This document shows, one piece after another, positions 8,851-16,108 of a stretch of 61,932 nucleotides of DNA (the stretch's first letter is position 1; every line of letters starts with the position of its first letter). Where the stretch lies: the NCBI GenBank assembly GCA_017626045.1, contig JAGAJP010000064.1:1-61932 (forward strand), written 5' to 3'. This DNA comes from Muribaculaceae bacterium (GTDB lineage: Bacteria > Bacteroidota > Bacteroidia > Bacteroidales > Muribaculaceae). Made by a program: the position numbers and the translations under genes. The notes under the pieces were generated by a model. That model was not told the DNA's origin. It saw nothing but the letters and a program-made list of their open reading frames with translations, and did not search any database.

Positions 8851-9944
8851 ATTTTATCAGAAATGGGGTTATGAAAACTTTTGTTTCTTATATGGCATTC
8901 TACAACCTTTACCGGAATATCCAAATGAGCTCCGGTGATTGAAGAAGTCGCATGGTCAGACATCACTGTCACGTCCATGTCGAACGGCAGATTCAATAGC
9001 GGCATCAGCACGTCCCTGTCGATAGTTTCAAGAATATCCTTTTTGATTTCAGGACTTCTCATGTGGGAAGCCTCATCAGGAGCCTCGATATGAAGCAAAA
9101 CAAATCGATTGTCTCTCAAAGCATCGGCAGCCGTCGCCATTTTTGCTTTCAAATCCGTGTCGATTCCTCCGGAAGCACCTTTAACGTCAGGAGCTTCCAT
9201 TCCCATCCATTTCCCGATACCTTTAACAAGGCTAACGCCTGCAACCACCACACCCTCATTTTTTCGAGGAAACATAACCGGTTTCCTGCCGGAACCCCAT
9301 AAGGCGATTCCGTTTGCATCGCCGCATCGACAAGCGGCAAGAATTTCGGGAGCCTTGGAAATAATGTCATTAAGGGTATTCCGGATATCATCGTCATCGC
9401 AGTCAACATATAGAGACTCAAACTCACTTCCAACCAAAGTATGTACAGGTCGAGCCCTTATGTTTGAATTGCAGTTTTTTATAATCAGAAGGTTCCGATA
9501 ACCCCTTCCTTTGTAGAATTTAAACCTGCCGTTTGCGAAACGACTATTGAAAGATTCAATGGCAATAGAAGAATCCTCAATACCCTCTGCTGCATGAGAC
9601 ACGATTATTCCGTTATCAGTCCGGATAAGGTTACATCTGATGCAAAGATCACTGTCATTGACATCTATACCTTCCCCGAGCGCCTCAAGCCACGCTCTGC
9701 CGGAAAAAGACTCCGGCACGTCATTACCCAAAATCTTTAGAATCGCCACATCTGTAGCAGGTTCATTACCATGCGGAATGGTTTTTATTAGAGTCACGTT
9801 GCCCTCTTTCTCCATGCGTTCAAGCGCAGGCATAAATGCAAGATCCCTCGGTGTCAAGCCGTGGGTGTCTTGCCGTGGCTCGTCGTCCATACCGTCAAGA
9901 ATAACTAAAATCTTCTTTATGTCGAAACCCTCTTTGTTCATCAT
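8847..9944 (-). CDS. ApgM / proposed homoserine-kinase-like protein of the alkaline phosphatase superfamily, in the cobalamin operon
   Basis: A 365-residue member of the family that contains archaeal-type cofactor-independent phosphoglycerate mutase and the so-called proposed homoserine kinase. Visible metal-site signatures are VILDGMDDEP near residues 15-24, HGNEPATDVAI near 58-68, HIEAPDEASH near 304-313 and SDHATSSITGAHLDIPV near 343-359. It lies between the transporter ATPase gene and cobQ, and its end overlaps the cobQ start by 4 nt, so a role in cobalamin synthesis is likely. An alpha-ribazole phosphatase role is less needed because cobC is present. Phosphorylation of L-threonine for CobD is an attractive inference, since no PduX or BluE type kinase is seen. 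Central phosphoglycerate mutase activity is a less likely alternative. Confidence 0.75.
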   Translation of the reverse strand: MMNKEGFDIKKILVILDGMDDEPRQDTHGLTPRDLAFMPALERMEKEGNVTLIKTIPHGNEPATDVAILKILGNDVPESFSGRAWLEALGEGIDVNDSDLCIRCNLIRTDNGIIVSHAAEGIEDSSIAIESFNSRFANGRFKFYKGRGYRNLLIIKNCNSNIRARPVHTLVGSEFESLYVDCDDDDIRNTLNDIISKAPEILAACRCGDANGIALWGSGRKPVMFPRKNEGVVVAGVSLVKGIGKWMGMEAPDVKGASGGIDTDLKAKMATAADALRDNRFVLLHIEAPDEASHMRSPEIKKDILETIDRDVLMPLLNLPFDMDVTVMSDHATSSITGAHLDIPVKVVECHIRNKSFHNPISDKI

Positions 9945-9955
9945 CTAAAACTCAC

Positions 9956-10792
9956 TTACACCAAAGACGCAACCTCATTCTTATTGCCGAAATTTCTTTT
10001 ATAGAAGTCAGATATTCGGAAGGACCTTCTTTCAGCATCAAACTCCACACCTTCACGGCAGAAATATTTTTCAAGAGATCCACTAAGCGCGAGCTCCTCG
10101 GCAGTACCGATATTGACTCCGTAAACTTTGTCTATAAGCCAGATTGAGTCAGCCATCTGAATGGCAAGATCAAGGTCGTGGGTCGACATGAACACAGTCT
10201 TGTTCTGCTCCATCGTAAGTTTCCGGAGAAGCAACATAATTTCCACTTTACTGGGATAGTCGAGGAAGGCTGTCGGTTCGTCAAGAAAAATGATAGGAGT
10301 TTCCTGCGCGAGCGCCTTAGCGATCATCACTTTCTGACGCTCGCCATCGCTCAGAGTCTGGACTAATCTTGTTTTTAGAGTATCAATTCCAACGAGATTG
10401 AAAGCTTTATCGACAATTTCTTTGTCATAATCAGACAATTTGCCCCAGAACCCGGTGTAAGGACTTCGTCCGAGTCCCACGAGTTCATAGGCGGTCATGT
10501 TTTCCACATTCAGTTTTTCTGTAAGCACCATACCCAACACCTTGGCGAGAGAAGCCTCTGAATAAGACTCGAGAGGTTTCCCTTCTACATATATATTCCC
10601 GGCAATGGGTGGTATGAAAGCCGTAAGAGTCTTGAGCAAAGTTGATTTGCCGGCACCGTTAGGCCCTAAAAGACAAGCAAGTTGCCCGGAATAAAGAGAC
10701 GCATTGATGTCGCGTGAGATAACTACTTTCTTATTATTATTTCGGTATCCGGTATCGAGGTGTTCGACACGAATTGTCTCAGTTTTTGTCAT
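9956..10792 (-). CDS. ABC transporter ATP-binding protein, BtuD/FecE type
   Basis: ATPase subunit of an importer for a metal chelate, by context probably vitamin B12 or cobinamide. The 278-residue protein has Walker A GPNGAGKST at residues 43-51, a Q-loop region near 83, the signature LSDGERQKVMIAKAL near 131-145, Walker B IIFLDEPTAFLD near 151-162 and the H-loop STHDLDLA near 185-192. The ATG at 10792 is preferred over a TTG at 10816 because the ABC beta strand begins right after it. It is the first gene of the leftward cobalamin operon. Permease and binding-protein genes are not adjacent, so its partners must be elsewhere. A heme or siderophore importer is the main alternative. Confidence 0.82.
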   Translation of the reverse strand: MTKTETIRVEHLDTGYRNNNKKVVISRDINASLYSGQLACLLGPNGAGKSTLLKTLTAFIPPIAGNIYVEGKPLESYSEASLAKVLGMVLTEKLNVENMTAYELVGLGRSPYTGFWGKLSDYDKEIVDKAFNLVGIDTLKTRLVQTLSDGERQKVMIAKALAQETPIIFLDEPTAFLDYPSKVEIMLLLRKLTMEQNKTVFMSTHDLDLAIQMADSIWLIDKVYGVNIGTAEELALSGSLEKYFCREGVEFDAERRSFRISDFYKRNFGNKNEVASLV

Positions 10793-10878
10793 CTTGTCAA
10801 ATATGCCCGAGAGCAAAAGAAAAATTAGAATAGAGTGAGATTATCGAATTATTTCCGTTAATCGCGAAAAGTCGAATA

Positions 10879-10910
10879 CAAAATTAATTAAAAAAATCAA
10901 CATATAAAAA
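10879..10910 (-). promoter_or_regulatory. Possible promoter of the leftward cobalamin operon
   Basis: On the minus strand a -7 element TAATTTTG lies at 10886-10879. Twenty nucleotides upstream is TTTT (10910-10907) where TTTG is expected. It would give a leader of roughly 80 nt. No cobalamin riboswitch core is visible in the 242 nt between the divergent genes, so B12 control of this operon is not evident here. Confidence 0.4.
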
Positions 10911-10942
10911 TTTCATAAATTGAGCAAAAATTACTAACTTTG
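10911..10942 (+). promoter_or_regulatory. Promoter of the HIT gene (near-consensus)
   Basis: A -7 element TAACTTTG at 10935-10942 is preceded, after exactly 20 nt, by TTTC at 10911-10914 (consensus TTTG). Transcription would start near 10949, about 86 nt before the HIT start codon. It runs divergently from the cobalamin operon promoter candidate. Confidence 0.55.
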
Positions 10943-11034
10943 CTAAACGAGGGCAGAGAAGTATCGTCATAAAAGAATCAGAATCTGCCAGATTGAAACT
11001 TTGAATCGACTAACCTTTTAATTTTTAAACATAT

Positions 11035-11466
11035 ATGTATAGCGATCCTAAGGACTGCCTCTATTGTACCAACAATGAGACACTCCACAACCTCATGATA
11101 GAGATTGCTCCGTTAGAAGTATCGAGGGTATTCCTCTTTAAAGAGCAGACCTATCGCGGACGATGTCTTGTGGCATATAACGGTCATGTGAATGACCTGA
11201 ACGAACTGAGCGACGACGAGCGTAACGCTTTCATGAAAGATGTAGCGGACGTGACTCGCGCTATGGACAAAGTTTTCCATCCTGAAAAAATCAATTATGG
11301 AGCATATAGCGACAAACTGTCGCATCTTCATTTCCATCTTGCACCGAAATATGTAGACGGCCCGGACTACGGCGGCACATTCAGGATGAATCCCGGCGAG
11401 GTATATCTATTGGATGAAGAATATTCCGAAATGGTTAAATCGATGCGGGAAGCCCTTGGTAAATAA
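11035..11466 (+). CDS. HIT-family nucleotide hydrolase/transferase
   Basis: A 143-residue cytosolic protein with the histidine triad HLHFHLAP (residues about 99-106), the signature of enzymes that cleave nucleotide phosphoramidates or diadenosine polyphosphates through a nucleotidyl-histidine intermediate. An N-terminal CLYC at residues 8-11 resembles the Cys pairs often found in the N-terminal strand of such proteins. The exact substrate cannot be read. The start ATG at 11035 follows a near-consensus promoter. The PL11 gene starts 20 nt downstream and might share the transcript, though the two functions have no obvious link. Confidence 0.85.
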   Translation: MYSDPKDCLYCTNNETLHNLMIEIAPLEVSRVFLFKEQTYRGRCLVAYNGHVNDLNELSDDERNAFMKDVADVTRAMDKVFHPEKINYGAYSDKLSHLHFHLAPKYVDGPDYGGTFRMNPGEVYLLDEEYSEMVKSMREALGK

Positions 11467-11486
11467 ACACAACAATAAGAGCAAAT

Positions 11487-14400
11487 ATGAAAAAGACTGC
11501 GATAGCGGCACTAATGCTTGCCGCATCAACCACAGCCATTGCGCAATACTCCCATATAGTGAACGCCGACAATCTCGGACGCGGAGTATTGGCGGTCAAG
11601 GCAGATGACGGAGTGTTCGTGTCATGGCGCTCATTGCCTACCGATGACGCATTACTTGAATTCGACCTCTACCGCGACGGAGTGAAGGTTAATCAGGCCC
11701 CGATCAAAAAGAAGACAAACTTCAAGGATCCCGAAGGCACGGTTAATGCGAAATACACGGTTAAGGCGATGCTCAATGGATCAGAGGTAGAAGTGAGCGA
11801 AGCTCCGTCGGTATGGAACGGAGACTATATGAAGATTCATCTCGATCGTCCGGAAGGTGGAACATCTCCCGCAGGCGGTGCAAAGGAGCAGCGAGAGTAT
11901 ACATATACGCCGGATGATGTTTCAGTCGGCGACGTAGATGGCGACGGCGAATATGAATATATCGTGAAATGGTTTCCAACGAATGCCGCTGATAACTCAC
12001 ACACCCGCTATACCGGCAACACTATCTTCGATTGCTATGAACTTGACGGCACGAAACTATGGAGAATAGACCTCGGACAAAATATCCGGTCCGGCAACCA
12101 TTATACCCAGTTTATGGTGTATGACTTCGATGGCGACGGGAAGGCGGAACTGATGTGCAAGACAGCACCTGGCACAATAGACGGCAAAGGAAACGCTGTG
12201 CTGATGGGAAACGACAAAGTAACAGACGACTATCGCAAGAGTGACGGCGTAGTGCTCAGCGGTCCGGAATATCTGACCGTTTTCAACGGAGAGACAGGAG
12301 CGGCAGTACATACGATAGCCTACAATCCTCCTCGTTCAATCAAGAAGCATCAGAAAGGCACTCCTGATGGCTGGGGCGACAACTACGGCAACCGATGTGA
12401 GCGTTATCTTGCCGGTGTAGCATATCTTGACGGGGAGCATCCGAGCGGAATCTTCGTTAGAGGTTACTACACAGCTTCGTATGTATGGGCTGTAGACTTC
12501 GACGGCAAGGAACTGAAGGAGCGTTGGCTTCATTCATCGGGAGAACCGGGCTCCAAGAGCATCTACGGCCAAGGCACACACTCGCTGTCGATAGCTGATC
12601 TTGACGGCGACGGGTGTGACGAGATCATCATCGGTTCGGCAGCGGTTGACCATGACGGAACATTCCTGCACTCCACCGGAGGCGGACATGGCGACGCACT
12701 GCACGTCGGAGACTTCATTCTTGAGAACGAAGGACTGGAGATCTTCATGCCGCACGAGGACAAAAAAGGCAAGTGGGCCACCACCCTTCGCGACGGCAAG
12801 ACCGGAAAAGTATTATACAGCCAAGCGATGAACGGCAAAGACAATGGCAGAGGCCTCATCGCCAATGTGTCATCCCAATACCTCGGCAGTGAATACTGGT
12901 CTACACTTAACGGAGATGTCATGAATTCCGGAGAAGTAGTAGGATCCAGAAGACCGTCGGTAAATTTTAGAATTTACTGGGACGGAGACCTTCTTGACGA
13001 GCTTCTTGACGGCACCCTCATCACTAAGATCAATGATGACCTTACCTCCATCTCCAATGTCAAGAACTGCACCAATACATCTCATGCAGCCTCCTGCAAC
13101 GGAACCAAAAAGACACCCAATCTTCAGGCAGACCTATTCGGTGACTGGCGAGAAGAAGTAATATTCCATGACAGCAGTACGGAGTCAGACCTGATTATCT
13201 TCACAACGACGATACCGTCAGAATATAAGGTGCCGTGCCTTATGACCGACCGCCAGTATCGTGTGGCGATAGCATGGCAGAACGTTGCCTACAACCAGCC
13301 ACCCCATCTGAGCTATGATCTTGAGTCGCAGTTTGACACACGCCCCCGCATAGTAGTGAAAAGCGGTAGCCTCAGTCAGTCACTGTCGCTTGGAGACGAG
13401 TTCGAAACATTAGAGTTCACGGTGCTTCACGCATCGGAAGCCACAGTTACCGGACTTCCGGAAGGACTGGAATTCACTTTCGACAAGGAAATCAAGACAG
13501 GAGTTATATCCGGCACACCGACTGAGAAGGGTGAATATACCTACACGATTACGACTGTAGGATCGGAAGACGGGGAGGAAATATCCATAACGGGCACATT
13601 GAAGGTAATCTTCATAGACAAAAGCGGACGCGCCGCATATTTCTCGTTTGACGCCGTAGGCGCCACAACCGTTGCCAATGACTACAAGACCGGCACAGTT
13701 GCCGACATCAACGGCGAGGTGGCATCTTCGGAAGGAGTTAAGAACGGAGGTATCAAGTTTGACGGCACCGGTTATCTGACGCAGACTTTGTATGACGAAC
13801 TGATGTTTGGAAATAATGATTTCTCGATTGAACTCTGGATGAATTCTACCGACAAGGACGGCTATCTCTTCTGTGTCGGCACTCACAACACCACTAATGT
13901 AGAAGGAGGCACAGGCAACTGGGTAGGTCTTGAGCGACTCAGCAACGAGAGCACCAACCGTCTGTGTTTCTCAATCGACGACAATGTCACCAAGAGTGAC
14001 TGCTATGCTTTGAGTCCGGACAAGATTTTTGACGGAGAATGGCATCAGATAGTGTGCGTCCGCAATGCCGAGGCAAAGACGATGACCATCTATGTAGACG
14101 GCAAGCAGAACATCACCAACAACAATGTCGGCACAGGAGCGCTCAACTTCAACGCAAAAGAGAAGATGTTTATCGGCGGTGACGATGAGCTGACCTCGGG
14201 TCGCGAGCACAGAACCTACAACGGTCTTCTTGATGAAATGACGATTTATCCCTTTGTTCTTTCTAAAGAGGAGGTAGCAGCCAATTATGAGAAGATGGAC
14301 GTCAATTTTGTCGAGGGGATTATAGCCGGAGGTGCTGACTCCAACTTTACAATAGTAGACGTGCTTAGCGGCAGGATAGTGAAATCAGCCAAAGGAAATG

Positions 14401-14498
14401 ACGCTGTCGGAATCACCGGCGAACTTGAGAAAGGCATATACATTCTTACTATCGAGGCAAACGGCAACCGACAGACGCATAAGTTCATAAAGAAATAA
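11487..14498 (+). CDS. Secreted rhamnogalacturonan lyase, polysaccharide lyase family 11, with LamG domain and T9SS-type tail
   Basis: Predicted to cleave the rhamnose-galacturonate backbone of pectin by beta-elimination outside the cell. The 1003-residue protein has a signal peptide (residues 1-19, ending AIAQ), an N-terminal beta-sandwich, and a PL11 catalytic propeller at about 110-620 rich in Ca2+ loops such as DVDGDGEYEY, DFDGDGKAE and DLDGDGCDEI. An Ig-like putative domain lies near 640-710 (GLPEGLEF, GVISGTPTEKGEY), a LamG/concanavalin-like domain near 715-925, and a C-terminal sorting region at about 948-1003 (GELEKGIYILTI, final HKFIKK) like those of type IX secretion cargo. No SusC/SusD pair is next to it, so it is not in a recognisable polysaccharide utilisation locus. 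A strong terminator follows. Confidence 0.9.
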   Translation: MKKTAIAALMLAASTTAIAQYSHIVNADNLGRGVLAVKADDGVFVSWRSLPTDDALLEFDLYRDGVKVNQAPIKKKTNFKDPEGTVNAKYTVKAMLNGSEVEVSEAPSVWNGDYMKIHLDRPEGGTSPAGGAKEQREYTYTPDDVSVGDVDGDGEYEYIVKWFPTNAADNSHTRYTGNTIFDCYELDGTKLWRIDLGQNIRSGNHYTQFMVYDFDGDGKAELMCKTAPGTIDGKGNAVLMGNDKVTDDYRKSDGVVLSGPEYLTVFNGETGAAVHTIAYNPPRSIKKHQKGTPDGWGDNYGNRCERYLAGVAYLDGEHPSGIFVRGYYTASYVWAVDFDGKELKERWLHSSGEPGSKSIYGQGTHSLSIADLDGDGCDEIIIGSAAVDHDGTFLHSTGGGHGDALHVGDFILENEGLEIFMPHEDKKGKWATTLRDGKTGKVLYSQAMNGKDNGRGLIANVSSQYLGSEYWSTLNGDVMNSGEVVGSRRPSVNFRIYWDGDLLDELLDGTLITKINDDLTSISNVKNCTNTSHAASCNGTKKTPNLQADLFGDWREEVIFHDSSTESDLIIFTTTIPSEYKVPCLMTDRQYRVAIAWQNVAYNQPPHLSYDLESQFDTRPRIVVKSGSLSQSLSLGDEFETLEFTVLHASEATVTGLPEGLEFTFDKEIKTGVISGTPTEKGEYTYTITTVGSEDGEEISITGTLKVIFIDKSGRAAYFSFDAVGATTVANDYKTGTVADINGEVASSEGVKNGGIKFDGTGYLTQTLYDELMFGNNDFSIELWMNSTDKDGYLFCVGTHNTTNVEGGTGNWVGLERLSNESTNRLCFSIDDNVTKSDCYALSPDKIFDGEWHQIVCVRNAEAKTMTIYVDGKQNITNNNVGTGALNFNAKEKMFIGGDDELTSGREHRTYNGLLDEMTIYPFVLSKEEVAANYEKMDVNFVEGIIAGGADSNFTIVDVLSGRIVKSAKGNDAVGITGELEKGIYILTIEANGNRQTHKFIKK

Positions 14499-14520
14499 GA
14501 TTTGAGAAATTCAATAATCA

Positions 14521-14552
14521 AGGGGATGGCCTTCGGGTCATCTCCTTTTTTT
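14521..14552 (+). terminator. Rho-independent terminator after the PL11 gene
   Basis: An 11-bp stem (14521-14531 with 14536-14546, including two G-U pairs) closed by a TTCG tetraloop is followed by seven T residues. It lies 22 nt after the PL11 stop codon. Confidence 0.9.
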
Positions 14553-14603
14553 ATTACCGGGCGGGAAGGCATTATGGGACTATGCATGACACAGAGAGGA
14601 AAT

Positions 14604-14636
14604 GCAGAGCCAAAGGCTCTGACACCAAAACAAACA
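14604..14636. repeat. Palindromic intergenic repeat, copy 1 (REP-like)
   Basis: Contains GCAGAGCC-AAA-GGCTCTG followed by ACACC and, after a few bases, ACAAACA. The same arrangement recurs at 22198-22230 and, with C/G-rich arms, at 55015-55053 and 55081-55119. All copies lie between genes. Confidence 0.65.
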
Positions 14637-14659
14637 TTTGCTTCAGGCGAGAAAAAGGG

Positions 14660-14696
14660 AGAGATGGGAAAGAATCATAAGAGATGGGGAAGAATC
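14660..14696. repeat. Short direct repeat in intergenic DNA
   Basis: Two copies of AGAGATGGGRAAGAATC (14660-14676 and 14680-14696) with a 20-nt period. No gene is seen here; the repeat has no assigned role. Confidence 0.5.
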
Positions 14697-14821
14697 GAGA
14701 AAAGAGAGAGATTTGGGGCTATTCAGGCATGAAAAATATGCTGAAGAACATATTTTTTAGTTTTGTTTTCAACTTTTGGGCTTGAGAGGCGTTTTATAGG
14801 GTGAAGTTATTATTGTGAATT

Positions 14822-15117
14822 AATATGAGGTAAAACAGCTGGACAATCCGGCAACCGGAGTGAGGACTCTCCTACTCATCAAAAGCCACTGAAGGATTGG
14901 CAATCCGGTTAACTTGAACTTGTTTAGGTTTTTAATAATAATTTGAATATGAAACATTTTATTAAAAAAATGGTTCTTGCATATTTTGAAAACTGCGCGC
15001 AGGTATATACAGAAAAGTAACTTGCAAAAATGCAATAGCCACTGTAAACTGATAAGTCGAACAGACTTATAAGAAAACAATAACTTCTGCCGGATCCATT
15101 AGTAGGTCCGGTTTTTT
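14822..15117 (+). ncRNA. Candidate stand-alone structured RNA
   Basis: No convincing protein is encoded between 14499 and 15219. From about 14822 the plus strand shows consecutive hairpins: TCCGG-CAA-CCGGA (14847-14859), GAGTGAGGA paired with TCCTACTC (14859-14878), GGATT-GGC-AATCC (14894-14906), TTGC paired with GCAA (15023-15034) and ATAAGTC paired with GACTTAT (15052-15070). AGCCACTG occurs twice, at 14884-14891 and 15037-15044, each time just before a hairpin. The stretch ends in a clear intrinsic terminator at 15090-15117. The 5' ATCCGGC can also pair with the GCCGGAT of the terminator arm. A weak promoter-like TATTATTG lies at 14809-14816. It matches no RNA family I recognise (not tmRNA, SRP RNA or RNase P RNA). 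The RNA call is inference from structure. Confidence 0.4.
15090..15117 (+). terminator. Intrinsic terminator of the candidate RNA
   Basis: CCGGA (15090-15094) pairs with TCCGG (15107-15111), extended by CC/GG after a one-base bulge. Six T residues follow. There is no plus-strand gene upstream nearer than the PL11 gene, which has its own terminator, so this one must serve another transcript. Confidence 0.8.
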
Positions 15118-15165
15118 ATATTTAACGATGACGTGATTGGAAATGTGTGAGCCGGGATATAAAGT

Positions 15166-15197
15166 AAGGTGTGAGGAAGTCGGTTTCCTCACACCTT
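15166..15197 (-). terminator. Terminator of the HdeD-like gene
   Basis: A perfect 13-bp inverted repeat (AAGGTGTGAGGAA at 15166-15178 with its complement at 15185-15197) has a 6-nt loop. It lies 21 nt past the stop of the minus-strand gene and may also stop readthrough from the plus strand. Confidence 0.8.
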
Positions 15198-15218
15198 GAA
15201 GTAAAAATTACCAAACAA

Positions 15219-15782
15219 TCAGTTGATCATCTTGTTTACCTGATATATTTTTGCAGAAATAAAAATTCGATATAGACCGAAGCAAATGAACGCGATACCG
15301 ATGTAAAGCCATACGGCTATTCCACCGGCAATCGGGCCGGCGAGGAAAATAAAGGCGAAAACCAGGGTGCAAATAATAAACGTCAGGAGCAAAGTCAGCC
15401 AGAAGCTGTTGTCACCATAAAACATACACGTTTCGCAAATGGCAGTAATTGCCACAAAAACGAGGTAGAAGCCAACGCCATATATGAAAACACCCACCAT
15501 TTGCTGCTCGGGCATCATAAGCATCCAAATACCACAGATGAGTTCGATAATACCGATAAACATTTTGAAGCCCCATCCTGTAAGTCTACCGATATTAGAC
15601 AGTGAAAACGCAAGATTCATAAAACCTGCGACTGCGAGGATGATAGAAAAAACATAAGCAAAAACGGGAAGAGACGAGTCCGGGCTTGCGAGACACCACA
15701 CACCTACTCCAATAGCGAGGAGCCCGGTAATCATGGGCAACCACCAATAACGAGCGGCGGATTGAATAATAGTCCTTTTCAT
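15219..15782 (-). CDS. HdeD-family (DUF308) membrane protein
   Basis: A 187-residue inner-membrane protein with about six hydrophobic segments arranged as two similar three-helix blocks, the usual DUF308/HdeD layout. It starts MKRTIIQSAARYWW, with the conserved WW just before the first helix (residues 14-32), and includes a conserved G-rich LAIGVGVWCLASP. HdeD of E. coli is linked to acid resistance at high cell density, but most family members have no tested function. The gene stands alone with a strong terminator. No consensus promoter was found upstream: a -7-like TATTTTTG at 15819-15812 lacks a -33 partner. Confidence 0.8.
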   Translation of the reverse strand: MKRTIIQSAARYWWLPMITGLLAIGVGVWCLASPDSSLPVFAYVFSIILAVAGFMNLAFSLSNIGRLTGWGFKMFIGIIELICGIWMLMMPEQQMVGVFIYGVGFYLVFVAITAICETCMFYGDNSFWLTLLLTFIICTLVFAFIFLAGPIAGGIAVWLYIGIAFICFGLYRIFISAKIYQVNKMIN

Positions 15783-16108
15783 AGTTTATAAGATTTAAAT
15801 GTAGAATTTGTCAAAAATATTTGATTAAAAACGTATTAATATTACTAAGTAATTTTTAACTAAAACAAATAGAAAGATAATTGGGTTCACGCGATTCACG
15901 GGTTCATCAATGTTGGGAAGAATCATGGGAATTAGGGCTAAATGTTCGTAAATTTTAGAGGATTTTGTATTGATGAATTTTGATATGTGGCGAAATAGGT
16001 GTAACTTTGTAAGTTTTTAACGCGGCCGGTATTTGAATCATCGATTATGATATCGGGCGAATAGGAAAAAGGAATGAGTTTATGCATTGCATATCAATAA
16101 AATATGGC
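15783..16108. other. Intergenic region between divergent genes
   Basis: 326 nt, AT-rich, between the leftward HdeD-like gene and the rightward esterase. It holds the promoter at 15979-16009. No other gene, repeat or hairpin of note is seen. Confidence 0.6.
15979..16009 (+). promoter_or_regulatory. Bacteroidetes-type promoter for the O-acylation cluster
   Basis: TTTG at 15979-15982, 19 nt, then TAACTTTG at 16002-16009. Both elements match the consensus exactly. The start point would be near 16016, about 90 nt before the esterase ATG at 16109. Confidence 0.75.

Noticed and set aside
8847..9944. Calling this gene the glycolytic phosphoglycerate mutase
   Set aside because: The family motifs fit, but its overlap with cobQ and place in the cobalamin operon make a central glycolytic role unlikely. 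The specific role is left open.
10793..11034. Cobalamin riboswitch between the divergent operons
   Set aside because: The 242-nt interval is AT-rich and has no GCCACTG box or G/C-rich core on either strand.
14884..15044. Two AGCCACTG boxes that resemble the B12-box (GCCACTG) of cobalamin riboswitches
   Set aside because: The rest of the riboswitch core is absent, and no plus-strand gene lies just downstream. The cobalamin genes are several kb away on the other side.
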